Source of the DNA: Paenibacillus zeisoli
GTDB taxonomy: Bacteria; Bacillota; Bacilli; Paenibacillales; Paenibacillaceae
Reading direction: 5' to 3'
NCBI RefSeq assembly: GCF_003994465.1
Contig: NZ_RZNX01000002.1
Coordinates: forward strand, 549,550-613,549
DNA length: 64,000 nucleotides
Shown in pieces: positions 15,358-26,021 of the stretch; the first letter of the stretch is position 1; every line of letters begins with the position of its first letter. The translations under genes were made by a program, and so were the position numbers. The notes below the pieces were generated by a model, which worked only from the letters and a program-made list of their open reading frames with translations, did no database searches and had not been told where the DNA came from.

Positions 15358-17241
15358 TTAACTCACTTGCGAATAAGCCACCCCTGCTGCCTGGTTCCGG
15401 CCGCTGCTCTTTGCCTTGTAGAGCTGCTTGTCCGCTGCTTCTACCAGAGTTCGTCCATCCTTCCCAGGGACTGGCACCATGCAGGCTGCGCCAGCACTGA
15501 TGGTAACACAGTCCGATACCTCGGATCCGCTGTGGGGAAGCTGCCGCTCCCGGATCTTCTCGCACATGGCCTCGGCAGTCTCCATGACCAAGGTAAGCTC
15601 ATAACCAGGGAGAATCACTGCGAATTCTTCGCCGCCATAGCGGGTTAGTACTGCTGCAATCTCCCTTTGATCCAGCGAGGCTTTCAGCGTCTGGGCCACC
15701 TCCCGAAGGCATTCGTCACCCTGAAGATGCCCGTAGGTATCATTGTATTTTTTGAAAAAATCCACATCGATGAGCATAACAGATAGCGGTAAGCCCTCTG
15801 TCTGGCATCGCTTAAGCTGCATGTGGAGCTGATCGTCGAAATACCTCCGGTTATACACCCCCGTCAGACCGTCGATCACGGACCACTCCCTCAGCTGAAG
15901 ATTAAGCTCTTCCAGCTTCCTGTTGCTCTCAGCAAGCTCCAGGGTTCGATCCCTCACCTTCGTATCCAGGCTGTCATTTACGAGGGCCAATTCTTCTGCT
16001 AACTGCTCCGTCTTATTAAAAGCGAGCGAAAGCTTCTTGGAGAGAACGAGAGAGAAGCAGAACGTGAACGCCGCAACGCCTACAGCATTGGAGCTAAGCT
16101 CGGCCACACTAAGAATGGACCCAAAAACATCGAACAACACGGCCAAAGCGAACACAATGTACCCCGCCAAGGCATATATAGCGCCTTCCCGTTTATGCAT
16201 AGCCGCCCGTACTATGGCGTACAAGGCATAGATCGCGGCCAACACCGCCAAGATCTGATAATACAGAAGGATCTGGTAATAGATATTTGCTGGAGTGACG
16301 ATCGTGAACAGCGTGTACAGAGCCGCTGCAGCCGTGACAACCTTGATGAACATAGTCGATACTTCAGCGGGGAACAGCTTCTTGAGAAATATTCCGATTA
16401 GCGGAACCCCAATATAGAAGCAGATATATTCAATCCTTGAGGCCAGCTGCCAGGAGAAGTCCGGAAATACCTTCGTGAGGAATACCTCATCTACCGTAAG
16501 ACTGCGCAGAGCCACATCGAAGCAGAACACGCCAAAATACAGCACCGACGTATCCTTCCGCCGAAGAATGCCAAGTCCAATATGATAGGCGCCAGCCATG
16601 ATGACGATTCCCAGCAGGATCGCGGTAAAAATGGTCTTTCGATCATGGCTTGCCCCTATCTCGACTGCGGAGCCATAACGAATTGGTTCCCACATGCCTC
16701 CGGCATAGTTATCATAGTTGGAGATCTGGATAAGAATCTGTACCTGCTCTGACTTCGGCTGGAAATAGATCTCCTGCGTTATTTTCTGAGGTATACTGCT
16801 CGCCGGGTCAGTTCCCACTCTGCCGCTGACTGCAACCAGCCGGCCATCCACCCACAGCTTATAGTTCGAGTACATGACCGGAATAAGAAGGCCCTTCGTC
16901 TCCCAAGGCTTACTTACCTTCAATGTTAACCGGAACGTCGCGTATCCCATTCGGGGAAGCTGCTTGCCGTTCAGGGTAAAATTGTTCCAATTGCTCGGCA
17001 TATCCATATACCCGGTCATCCGCTGTGCATGCGCTGCAAAGTCAGCGGGTTCCATCAGCTGGTGCCAATATAATTCATAGGCTCCTCGTAACTCGGAGAG
17101 CTGGTTCTCTCTATCTCCTGCGGTGACATCGAGCACCCCTGGTCTGCTTTGAACAGGAACTGCCGATTCACCAATCCGCAGACTACAGCCTGTCGCCAAT
17201 AGTGTGCTGATTAGCATGATCAATCCTAGTCTTATTATCAT
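15358..17241 (-). CDS. Membrane-bound diguanylate cyclase with 7TMR-DISM sensor
   Basis: 627 aa. An N-terminal signal ends in LLATGC, a possible lipobox. Residues about 35-200 form an extracytoplasmic jelly-roll-like 7TMR-DISM sensor (MGYATFRLTLKV, YKLWVDGRLVA). About 205-405 hold seven membrane segments. A coiled linker (LAEELALVNDSLDTKVRDRTLELAESNRKLEELN) leads to a GGDEF domain with DGLTGVYNRRYFD and an intact RYGGEEF, so it should make c-di-GMP from two GTP. The position of the inhibitory RxxD I-site reads EIAA, so product inhibition is not expected. AGGGGAG precedes the ATG. A relic of the same coding region lies downstream. Confidence 0.92.
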   Translation of the reverse strand: MIIRLGLIMLISTLLATGCSLRIGESAVPVQSRPGVLDVTAGDRENQLSELRGAYELYWHQLMEPADFAAHAQRMTGYMDMPSNWNNFTLNGKQLPRMGYATFRLTLKVSKPWETKGLLIPVMYSNYKLWVDGRLVAVSGRVGTDPASSIPQKITQEIYFQPKSEQVQILIQISNYDNYAGGMWEPIRYGSAVEIGASHDRKTIFTAILLGIVIMAGAYHIGLGILRRKDTSVLYFGVFCFDVALRSLTVDEVFLTKVFPDFSWQLASRIEYICFYIGVPLIGIFLKKLFPAEVSTMFIKVVTAAAALYTLFTIVTPANIYYQILLYYQILAVLAAIYALYAIVRAAMHKREGAIYALAGYIVFALAVLFDVFGSILSVAELSSNAVGVAAFTFCFSLVLSKKLSLAFNKTEQLAEELALVNDSLDTKVRDRTLELAESNRKLEELNLQLREWSVIDGLTGVYNRRYFDDQLHMQLKRCQTEGLPLSVMLIDVDFFKKYNDTYGHLQGDECLREVAQTLKASLDQREIAAVLTRYGGEEFAVILPGYELTLVMETAEAMCEKIRERQLPHSGSEVSDCVTISAGAACMVPVPGKDGRTLVEAADKQLYKAKSSGRNQAAGVAYSQVS

Positions 17242-17456
17242 AAGCTGTGCTCCCCTGGTACACGCTGTGTTAAATTTAAGTAAACCTCTTCTGATATTAT
17301 CGTCTTTAACAGCGGCCTATTGAAGATGAACAGCAGGATTCATTCCCGCCCAGCATGAAAAAGACCCATATCCCCAAGGATACAGGCTTCAATATAGAAA
17401 CAATATACAATTACCCTGCTGTGAAGTGCACCCTATCTCCCTCTCTATACAACAAA

Positions 17457-17477
17457 AAGGACGCCCTAGGCGCCCCT
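17457..17477 (-). terminator. Hairpin after the CxxH/CxxC gene
   Basis: AAGG-A-CGCC (17458-17466) pairs with GGCG-C-CCTT (17469-17477) around a short loop; minus-strand continuation is CCTTTTTGTTG. Confidence 0.6.
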
Positions 17478-17518
17478 TATAGCCAATATCTTATCCGTGT
17501 CCTCTAAGACCGGTTCAT

Positions 17519-17686
17519 TTACACTACCAGAAATACAGCCGCCTGGTCGCACTGCGAGCACTTTACTGGCGGATCCCAATCCGAGAACTCCGTCTCCTTC
17601 AAATCCACGATATCCGGGGCATCCTCAAATTCGTCCACGAACATATCAATCGCCAGTTCAACATGATCTTTGCATACTACGTACAT
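17519..17686 (-). CDS. CxxH/CxxC small zinc-binding-type protein (BA_5709 family)
   Basis: 55 aa: begins MYVVCKDHVELAIDMFVDEF and ends VKCSQCDQAAVFLVV. The CKDH and CSQC pairs are the defining CxxH and CxxC of this small Firmicute family, and the length matches. AAAGGATG lies about 12 nt before the ATG. The four ligands suggest one bound zinc. In Bacillales the gene is found near the wal operon, htrC and rlmH, the same context as here. Its role is not known. Confidence 0.9.
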   Translation of the reverse strand: MYVVCKDHVELAIDMFVDEFEDAPDIVDLKETEFSDWDPPVKCSQCDQAAVFLVV

Positions 17687-17834
17687 AAGCTAAAGCGCAT
17701 CCTTTCTATGCTGCAATCTCCATTTGGTCTGTCAGGGGTCAATTCCCTCTACTTAAGTTCTACCATACTCCCGGACAAAAGAAAACCGCATCCGCATGAA
17801 GTGAGCCTATCTTTAGCTTATTCGTTACGTACTA

Positions 17835-17861
17835 TATAAGTTGAACTGTTGATTTACACGT
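17835..17861 (+). repeat. Solo terminus resembling the MITE-like repeat at 30.9 kb
   Basis: TATAAGTTGAACTGTTGATT (17835-17854) followed by TACACG closely matches the inverted right end of the 30869-31094 element, which reads TATAAGTTGAATTAATGACT then TACAC. No second end is seen before glpD, so this is a truncated or solo copy. Confidence 0.4.
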
Positions 17862-17892
17862 TATTCAGCCGTGCCTATAATTAGTTCTCCAT

Positions 17893-19605
17893 CTAGATGA
17901 TCTCTTTATGTTCCTTGCCCCGCGGCAGGCCCCCAGCATCCTCCGGCACTACGGCATCATGCAGGTACGTCTCAAGCTCCTCTGCATACCGGCTTCTCTG
18001 TTCCGGCGACCAGCCTAGATTGTCGGCCATGTAATCCATGACCGGAGTCTTCCACTTCCGTACCCAATCAATATGGAAAAATAGAGCTCCAGTCCGGCGG
18101 ATGAGGAAGTCCGCCGGTGTAGCGGCCATTTCCTCCTCCAGCGCGTAGCGGAGAGGGGTGAGCACTTCCAACGGCAGTGAATCAGCGGATGATGATGAGC
18201 CCTCCGCCCCTTCGGAATCCGCAAGAGCAAACAGGCGATCCACGTTCGAACCATAGTGGGCTGCCCAGTTCCCGGCAAGCTCCCTTGGCAGTCCGCGGCT
18301 TACGCCCTCTACCGTTTTCTTCGACACAAACGCCTTGAAATGTTCGGAGCCTCCTACCTGCCCACCCGAAATAGGCATCTGCTTGGTAGGACAAGCCGGG
18401 AATGCAGCGTGCCCCTCGGCCTGGAGCTGGGCTGCTGCTTTATCCACCACCGTCTCGGCCATCTTCCGGTAGCCGGTAAGCTTGCCTCCGGCAATCGTAA
18501 TTAGCCCGGAAGCCGACTGCCAAATTTCGTCCTTGCGCGAAATTTCAGACGGGTCTTTGCCCTCCTCATAGATCAGAGGACGAACCCCGGCCCAGCTGGA
18601 TTCAATGTCCTCTGCCTTGATCTTCACCTCGGGGAACATATAGTTGATGGCATCGATCACATACTGCCGGTCCGCCACGGTCATCCGCGGATGGCTGATA
18701 TCCGCCTTGTAGACCGTATCCGTGGTCCCCACGTAAGTCTTGCCGTCCCGCGGAATGGCGAACACCATTCTTTTATCCGGCGTGTCGAAATAGATCGCCT
18801 GGCGCAGCGGGAACCGCTTCTGATCTATGACGAGATGAATCCCCTTGGTCAGCTGCAGCGTCTTGCCCTGCTTGGATTGATCCAGTTCGCGCAGCGTGTC
18901 CACCCATGGGCCTGCCGCGTTTATGATTTTGCGGGCCCGTATCTCATACGCTCTGCCGCTGAGCAGATCGGTTACTTTTACGCCCACTACGGTTCCGCCG
19001 TCATAGATAAATTCCGTTACCTTCGTGTAGTTCACCGCCTTGGCACCCCGCGCCACCGCTTCCTTCAGCACCTCGATCGTCAGCCGAGCATCGTCCGTGC
19101 GGTACTCCACATAATAACCGCCGCCCTGAAGGTGGGTTCGCTTCAGCAGAGGTTCCTTGTTCAGCGTCTCAGCCACCGAGAGCATTCTGCGCCGTTCGCT
19201 GCGCTTCACCCCAGCCAGGAAGTCGTACACACGCAGGCCGACAGAGGTGGTCAATTTCCCAAAGGTCCCGCCCTTATGGAAGGGCAGCAGCATCCATTCC
19301 GGTGTAGTTACATGCGGCCCATTCTCGTAGACGATGGCTCTCTCTTTGCCTACCTCAGCCACAACGCCAACCTCCAGCTGCTTCAGGTACCTAAGCCCGC
19401 CATGCACAAGCTTGGTCGAACGGCTGGATGTTCCTGCAGCGAAATCCTGCATCTCCACCAGCCCCGTCTTCATCCCGCGGGCAGCCGCATCAAGTGCAAT
19501 TCCCGATCCGGTAATCCCCCCGCCTACCACCAGCACGTCGAGAGTTGTATTCACCATGTCCTCTAGAATCTGTTCTCTTACCTTGCTCGAAAATGCGGTC
19601 TTCAT
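17893..19605 (-). CDS. glpD: Aerobic glycerol-3-phosphate dehydrogenase (FAD)
   Basis: 570 aa from ATG 19605, preceded by GAGGAGGAGC; an upstream in-frame ATG falls in the leader. The FAD dinucleotide fold [21 protein letters not shown] (about residues 24-44) and the GlpD signature [15 protein letters not shown] are clear, as are NAAGPWVD and SSWAGVRPL. It oxidises glycerol-3-phosphate to DHAP, passing electrons to quinone at the membrane. A typical C-terminal cap domain is present. The leader has a terminator hairpin with a conserved box shared with glpF, implying GlpP antitermination. Confidence 0.97.
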   Translation of the reverse strand: MKTAFSSKVREQILEDMVNTTLDVLVVGGGITGSGIALDAAARGMKTGLVEMQDFAAGTSSRSTKLVHGGLRYLKQLEVGVVAEVGKERAIVYENGPHVTTPEWMLLPFHKGGTFGKLTTSVGLRVYDFLAGVKRSERRRMLSVAETLNKEPLLKRTHLQGGGYYVEYRTDDARLTIEVLKEAVARGAKAVNYTKVTEFIYDGGTVVGVKVTDLLSGRAYEIRARKIINAAGPWVDTLRELDQSKQGKTLQLTKGIHLVIDQKRFPLRQAIYFDTPDKRMVFAIPRDGKTYVGTTDTVYKADISHPRMTVADRQYVIDAINYMFPEVKIKAEDIESSWAGVRPLIYEEGKDPSEISRKDEIWQSASGLITIAGGKLTGYRKMAETVVDKAAAQLQAEGHAAFPACPTKQMPISGGQVGGSEHFKAFVSKKTVEGVSRGLPRELAGNWAAHYGSNVDRLFALADSEGAEGSSSSADSLPLEVLTPLRYALEEEMAATPADFLIRRTGALFFHIDWVRKWKTPVMDYMADNLGWSPEQRSRYAEELETYLHDAVVPEDAGGLPRGKEHKEII

Positions 19606-19632
19606 GCTCCTGCTCCTCCTCTGTTTAGACGC

Positions 19633-19722
19633 AAAAGAGACCACAAGTACACCGCAGCCGCTCGGTTAGAACGACTAGAGTGTCATGTGGTCTCTCCTGA
19701 TCTCCTGACAAATTATTAACTT
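19633..19722 (-). promoter_or_regulatory. glpD leader: GlpP-type antiterminator/terminator
   Basis: TGTGGTCTCT (19686-19695) pairs perfectly with AGAGACCACA (19637-19646), with TTTT after the stem on the minus strand, giving an attenuator about 30 nt before the ATG. The RNA carries GGAGATCAGGAGA just at and before the 5' arm. The glpF leader has GGAGATCCGGAGA in the same place. In Bacillus subtilis GlpP binds such leaders when glycerol-3-phosphate is present and lets RNA polymerase continue. Confidence 0.8.
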
Positions 19723-19774
19723 GTAGCTATAGTACCATAATAATTATTACAATCCAAGCAGCAAATCTTCCCGG

Positions 19775-21319
<1,545 letters not shown>

Positions 21320-21379
21320 TTATACAGTGCAGCTGATTGATGGTGACTGCTGGTAACTGATGTACACCGCCAGTGATGA

Positions 21380-22204
21380 TTAAGCAGCAGCTTTCTTGTT
21401 CCGGGCCGATGTAGAAGCGTTGGGTCCAGCCAAATAAGCAATTATTAATATAATAAGGTTTGCGGCTAGAACATACCAGAACGCCTGCAGCCATACGCCT
21501 TGGAACACTGCTTTGTAGAACAGACCGGCCAGCCCTCCGCCGAGCAGCGGACCTACAATCGGGATCCAGGCATAACCCCAGTTCGAGGAGCCCTTTCCGG
21601 CAATGGGCAGCAGCATATGGGCTATTCGCGGACCGAGGTCACGAGCCGGATTAATAGCATACCCCGTAGTCCCGCCAAGCGACAATCCGATCGACACAAC
21701 CAGAAATCCAACCAGGAGCGGGTTCAGGCCATCGGTGAATTTGTTGGCTCCCATGGAGAGCAGCGCAAGCACGAAGATGAAGGTTCCGCTGATTTCACTC
21801 AGCACGTTGGAGAAAGCATTCGGAATGGCCCCGCCGGTAGCGAACACGCCCAGCTTGGTGCCGGGATCCTCCGTCTCTTTCCAGTGCGGCAGGTAGTGCA
21901 AGTAGACAATTACCGCACCCAGAACAGCTCCAATCAGCTGCGCGAGCATATAACCGGGCACATCCTCCCATGGAAAATCCCCCTTTAGTGCCAAGGCCAG
22001 CGTAACCGCTGGATTGAGATGAGCTCCACTGATCTGACCCACCGCATAGACGGCTACGGCTACTGCAAGCCCCCACCCCATGGTAATGACCATCCAGCCT
22101 GAGCCAGCCGCAAAGCTTTTCTTCAACGACACTCCTGCACATACTCCCGCACCTAACACAATTAAGATCATCGTTCCTAACAATTCGGCTAAAAATGGCG
22201 TCAC
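21380..22204 (-). CDS. glpF: Glycerol facilitator (aquaglyceroporin)
   Basis: 274 aa from a GTG start at 22204, preceded by GGAGGAGAAG. The two NPA half-helices are GAHLNPAVT and YAINPARDLGPR; the Asp after the second NPA-R is the mark of glycerol-conducting members. Six hydrophobic segments are present. It lets glycerol diffuse through the cytoplasmic membrane. It is the first gene of the glpF-glpK unit and has an attenuator leader with a GlpP-type box. Confidence 0.97.
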   Translation of the reverse strand: MTPFLAELLGTMILIVLGAGVCAGVSLKKSFAAGSGWMVITMGWGLAVAVAVYAVGQISGAHLNPAVTLALALKGDFPWEDVPGYMLAQLIGAVLGAVIVYLHYLPHWKETEDPGTKLGVFATGGAIPNAFSNVLSEISGTFIFVLALLSMGANKFTDGLNPLLVGFLVVSIGLSLGGTTGYAINPARDLGPRIAHMLLPIAGKGSSNWGYAWIPIVGPLLGGGLAGLFYKAVFQGVWLQAFWYVLAANLIILIIAYLAGPNASTSARNKKAAA

Positions 22205-22240
22205 TCACTTCTCCTCCTCATCATTGGCGGCAAACAAAAA

Positions 22241-22310
22241 GAGACCTCCATCAACCATCCTTCTTCACAGAAGGAAATTGATGTGGGTCTCCGGATCTCC
22301 GCCACAGTTA
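22241..22310 (-). promoter_or_regulatory. glpF leader: GlpP-type antiterminator/terminator
   Basis: On the minus strand GGAGACCCACATCAA (22278-22292) pairs with TTGATGGAGGTCTC (22241-22254), with small internal mismatches, then TTTTTG. GGAGATCCGGAGA overlaps the 5' arm, matching the glpD leader box. This is the expected target of GlpP, encoded just upstream. Confidence 0.8.
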
Positions 22311-22427
22311 TGAACTTAGTTCAACAATAGATCATAATGAAAGCGGTGTCAACAATTAAATTTCATTGACAATTATTGCGCTCCTGTAAGAGCACTCTAT
22401 TCTTCTCACCCAAATGGAGAGCATCCT

Positions 22428-22988
22428 TCATTCTGAGCTATACTGCTTGATTAAAGCCTCATTGGAAGTCGTTACGGCGCTTGCCCCGGCTTCGAGGGCT
22501 CTTTCCACATCGTCCGCACTCCGAATCAGTCCGCCCGCCAGAATGGGAATCCTCGTCCGCTCATATACCTCTGTGATGATCTCCGGCATGATGCCGGGAA
22601 GGACCTCAATATAATCCGGCTGCGTCTTCTCCAGCAGCGCATAGCTCTTCTCCAAGGCCAGCGTATCCAGCAGGAATAGGCGCTGGATCGCGATGACTCC
22701 CTTTTGCTTTACTTTCTGAATCACACCCGCCCGGGTAGAGATCAGCCCAAAGGGCTTGATATCCTGGCACAAATACTCGACGGCATAGTCGTCCGTCTTG
22801 AGCCCTTGTATCAGGTCAGCGTGCAGCAGCATCTTTTTCCCGTGATCCCGGGCCATGGAATAGATGTTCCTCAGTTGAGCCACATGTGTGTCCAGGAAGA
22901 CCGCATACTCATAAGAGCTTTTCAGAATTTTCTCAAAATGCTTCATATGCCGGGCCGCTGGCAGTATCTTTTGTCCATGAAAGGCCAT
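22428..22988 (-). CDS. glpP: Glycerol uptake operon antiterminator GlpP
   Basis: 186 aa, the usual size, AGAGGG before the ATG. Recognised by FLDTHVAQLRNIYSMARDHGKKMLLHADLIQGL, KPFGLISTRAGVIQKVKQKGVIAIQRLFLLDTLALEKS, and the TIM-barrel end IPILAGGLIRSADDVERALEAGASAVTTSNEALI. It is a TIM-barrel RNA-binding protein activated by glycerol-3-phosphate that prevents termination in glp leaders. It sits directly upstream of glpF, and both glpF and glpD leaders in this window have matching boxes. Confidence 0.96.
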   Translation of the reverse strand: MAFHGQKILPAARHMKHFEKILKSSYEYAVFLDTHVAQLRNIYSMARDHGKKMLLHADLIQGLKTDDYAVEYLCQDIKPFGLISTRAGVIQKVKQKGVIAIQRLFLLDTLALEKSYALLEKTQPDYIEVLPGIMPEIITEVYERTRIPILAGGLIRSADDVERALEAGASAVTTSNEALIKQYSSE

Positions 22989-23125
22989 ATTATCCCTCTT
23001 TCACTATCCATAATCATGCCTATTTATTTATCATACCGAAATAGAGGCCTGCAAGATTTAATTTACGAGACTGGGGTCCAAAAGATGCCCATCCGAGGGG
23101 AAAGTTGTCCCTCTTAAGCCAAAGA

Positions 23126-23161
23126 CACCTCCCCAGGAAACCTAAGTTCCCTAGGGAGGTG
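23126..23161 (-). terminator. Terminator after htrC
   Basis: CACCTCCCCAGGAAACC pairs with the GGTTCCCTAGGGAGGTG arm (in RNA sense: imperfect 17-bp stem), just downstream of the htrC stop on the minus strand. Confidence 0.75.
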
Positions 23162-23181
23162 CTCAAATAGGTGAAGCTATC

Positions 23182-24435
23182 TTATTTCTGCGACTCTGTA
23201 TCCTCAGGCTTGTCGGTCAAGGTGACGGTCAAGGTCATCTCCTTGCCCTCGCGGTACAAGGTCACTTCCATCTCTTCCCCGACCTTCTTCACATCGTACA
23301 GATATTTGCGCAGGGCCAGCGTAGATTCCACCGGCTTGTGATCCAGCTCGGTAATCACATCGTTGAGCTTGATCCCTGCCTGCTCTGCAGGCCCATGAGA
23401 CTCAAGGACAAGCACTCCCTCTGTAATATCCGCAGGCAGCTTCAGATCCTTGCGCTGATCCTCGCTAAGCGGAGCATAAGGATTGTTCAAGTCCAGTGAA
23501 TACACCCCGAGATAAGGACGAATCACTTTGCCGTGCTCGATCAGGTTATTGACGGTGTTCATCACATCATCTACAGGAATCGCAAAGCCAATGCCTTCTA
23601 CGCCCGTATCCGAAATCTTCATCGTGTTGATGCCGATCACCTGGCCATTCAGGTTCACCAGGGCACCGCCGCTGTTCCCTTCGTTAATCGCCGCATCGGT
23701 CTGAATGACTTCTTGCTCCCAGTCGTACACGCCGTCCTGATTGAGTGACACCGGAATGATCCGGTTCGGATAGCTCACGATGCCGGATGTGAGGGTATCC
23801 CCAAGACCCAGCGGATTGCCGATCGCAATGACGGTCTCCCCAAGGCGAAGGCCTTTGGACTCGCCCATCTCCGCTATGGTACTGATTCCATCCCCATCCA
23901 TCTCCAGAACAGCAAGATCACTGACCTGATCTTTGCCGACCACCGTCGCTGTTCTTGATTCTCCGTCCACCGTCACGATCTCCAGATCCTTCGTATCTGT
24001 AATCACATGAGCATTCGTGATAATGTAGGCCTTATTATCGACCTTCTTGAAAATAACCCCTGAACCTAGCGCAGCATCCTCATCTGCTTTGGCCTTGGAG
24101 GATGAATCAGCCTGGTGATTCAGGATACTCACCACGGCTGGCCGCACTTTGGCTGCCGCTTGAACAATTCTTTCGTAGGGATCGCTGTCTGTTTTGTGCA
24201 GGAGACTCCCGTTCAGTGCTCCACTTTGCATCTTGGAGGGAGGACTTGCAATGAAGCTGTACAGCAGGACAGCGACAACTGCACTGAGTACGGAACAGAT
24301 TAATGAAATTTGAAACGTGCTCAGGCTCCTCCGGCTCTTAGACCCTGAGGACCATCTGGTGCTGTCCGTGTTCGTCCTGCGGGTTAGCCGTCTTGATACT
24401 TTGGTGGAATAAAAGTCGTCGTCAAACAATCCCAT
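23182..24435 (-). CDS. htrC: HtrA-type membrane-anchored serine protease (HtrC/YyxA-like)
   Basis: 417 aa. A basic cytosolic N-terminus is followed by one membrane anchor (about residues 43-62, ISLICSVLSAVVAVLLYSF). The trypsin-like domain has the triad His in ITNAHVI, Asp in SDLAVLE and Ser in EGNSGGALV. One PDZ domain fills about residues 310-400 (GVLVLESHGPAEQAGIKLNDVITELDHKPV). It degrades or chaperones misfolded proteins outside the membrane. It lies downstream of walJ, the standard Bacillales location for htrC; about 770 bp and a small convergent gene separate them here, so it may have its own promoter. Confidence 0.94.
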   Translation of the reverse strand: MGLFDDDFYSTKVSRRLTRRTNTDSTRWSSGSKSRRSLSTFQISLICSVLSAVVAVLLYSFIASPPSKMQSGALNGSLLHKTDSDPYERIVQAAAKVRPAVVSILNHQADSSSKAKADEDAALGSGVIFKKVDNKAYIITNAHVITDTKDLEIVTVDGESRTATVVGKDQVSDLAVLEMDGDGISTIAEMGESKGLRLGETVIAIGNPLGLGDTLTSGIVSYPNRIIPVSLNQDGVYDWEQEVIQTDAAINEGNSGGALVNLNGQVIGINTMKISDTGVEGIGFAIPVDDVMNTVNNLIEHGKVIRPYLGVYSLDLNNPYAPLSEDQRKDLKLPADITEGVLVLESHGPAEQAGIKLNDVITELDHKPVESTLALRKYLYDVKKVGEEMEVTLYREGKEMTLTVTLTDKPEDTESQK

Positions 24436-25031
24436 GGGTGATTCTCTCCCTCCGTTGTTACACTCCCGGTACTTTCCTTGTCCTGGTAATCATATCTCTA
24501 TATGTGTGCTGCATTGTTGCTTCTGCTCTATCCCTAATCAGCCACTCTTCGTGCCTGCATGGTATTCGGTAATTATGGAGGGGGATTTACTCGCCTAGAT
24601 TAGATATTCGCCTCTTCATGTTATGCTTTGTGCGTATCCATGTATGATGGCTGAACCCGCTCATTTCCATCTTTTTTAACCCATTGAAAGAGAAGGTTTC
24701 TGTTATCCTGTTCACCCGTAATACTTGACGTAGTGAGTGCTCAATAAGTTACCCCTCTCACAAGCAAATCACTGACTATTTTTCCGAAAAAATAGGAATG
24801 ATTTCCCTCATAGAAGACTACACTAGTACAAGCCTCATAGATATATTCATTCTATCAAAATTAAGCCCGCTGTAGGAGAAATAAATTACGGATTTTGCTG
24901 GGAGTACCCACGCACCGGATTTGGCCCATTTGCTTGCAGTTTGCTGTATACACCTTTTACCCGATTTCCGGGTCTTTCACCCTTTGAAAGTGCCTCTATC
25001 GCAAAAAAAATACGCTCAAGGAGCTGAACTT
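24436..25031. other. 600-bp intergenic region between htrC and a small plus-strand gene
   Basis: No convincing gene on either strand. A perfect AT-rich hairpin CTATTTTT/AAAAATAG lies at 24776-24795. The region should hold the htrC promoter (minus strand) and the promoter of the 68-aa plus-strand gene. I see no tRNA or known riboswitch pattern. Confidence 0.5.
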
Positions 25032-25238
25032 ATGGATCAGTTATCATCCCCTATGAACGAAGTTAATATCATGGCCAAGCTGGCCGATCTGAAAGACGAG
25101 CACTACCATACTCTGCTGGCCCTCAGCGTTGCTATTGAGTTGTTGATTGAGAAGGGCGTTCTGACCCGGGAGGAAATCGCCAGAAAGGCAGCCGAACTTG
25201 ATGCCTTTATGGTTCCCCCACCTTATCCCACGGCGTAG
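25032..25238 (+). CDS. Small hypothetical protein, conserved-looking
   Basis: 68 aa from ATG 25032 with AAGGAG 8 nt upstream; the open frame extends upstream but without a usable start. It is mostly one or two helices: MAKLADLKDEHYHTLLALSV and IELLIEKGVLTREEIARKAA. The LLIEKGVLTREEI stretch recalls the helical segment of nitrile-hydratase-type N-termini, but nothing supports that function. The 3' end overlaps the convergent walJ by 32 bp. Confidence 0.6.
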   Translation: MDQLSSPMNEVNIMAKLADLKDEHYHTLLALSVAIELLIEKGVLTREEIARKAAELDAFMVPPPYPTA

Positions 25239-26013
25239 GCCGGTCATAGTAGGTCTCACACAGCTTGAACTCGCTGTCCTTATAGAAGCAGCCCCGATCT
25301 TCCATCGCCCCCCGCACAGAGAGCTTGGCCAGATCGAGCATATTATGCTCACGGCTGAGGTGAGCCAGGTAGGTCCGCCTCAGACGGCCGTTAAGCAGCT
25401 CACTTAGCGCCTCACCCGAGGCTTCGTTCGATAAATGCCCCATATCGCCCAGAATTCTGCGCTTTGTGTTCCAGGGATACCGGCCCATTCTAAGCATCTC
25501 GATATCGTGGTTGGCCTCAAGCACGAGTACATCGGAATCCACAATCGTCTCTTTTACTTTATCGCTGGCATAGCCAAGGTCAGTTACAACACTTAGCTTG
25601 TGCTTCCCGTCCTGGAATACATAACCCACCGGCTCCGCGGCATCATGGGAGATCGCGAAGGATTCTACCCGCAGGGACCCGAAGTCACGGGCCTCTCCCG
25701 TTCCAAATATAATGCGCTGATCGTCCGCAAGCTTGCCGACACTACGGTTCATCGCCTCCCAGGTCTTCTCATTGGCATAGACGGGAAGATTGTATTTACG
25801 GGCCACGGCACCTAGGCCCTTTATATGATCCGAATGCTCATGAGTAATGAGTATTCCGGTAAGCTGATCTCCTGTCAAATCGCGCATGCCCAGCAGCTCA
25901 TCAATTCGGCGGGCGCTGAATCCCGCGTCAATCATAAGCGTGACTTGACCGTCCGTAATGACTGTCGCATTTCCGGTCGATCCGCTGGACAAGACTGTAA
26001 ATTGTATCCCCAT
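25207..26013 (-). CDS. walJ: WalJ (YycJ) metallo-beta-lactamase-fold protein
   Basis: 268 aa, AAAGGAG before the ATG. The metal site THEHSDHIKGL (HxHxDH) near residue 58 is intact, with SISHDAAEPVGY-like loop (AISHDAAEPVGYVF), DLGYASDKV and a C-terminal LAHLSREHN. YycJ-type proteins are cytoplasmic MBL-fold nucleases implicated in DNA repair and coordination with wall growth. It follows walI by 8 bp in the walRKHIJ operon. Confidence 0.96.
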   Translation of the reverse strand: MGIQFTVLSSGSTGNATVITDGQVTLMIDAGFSARRIDELLGMRDLTGDQLTGILITHEHSDHIKGLGAVARKYNLPVYANEKTWEAMNRSVGKLADDQRIIFGTGEARDFGSLRVESFAISHDAAEPVGYVFQDGKHKLSVVTDLGYASDKVKETIVDSDVLVLEANHDIEMLRMGRYPWNTKRRILGDMGHLSNEASGEALSELLNGRLRRTYLAHLSREHNMLDLAKLSVRGAMEDRGCFYKDSEFKLCETYYDRPTPWDKVGEP

Positions 26014-26021
26014 GGTCCTGA

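Noticed and set aside
18691..19566. 291-codon plus-strand open frame
   Set aside because: Shadow of glpD on the opposite strand in GC-rich codons; no ribosome site and no family features.
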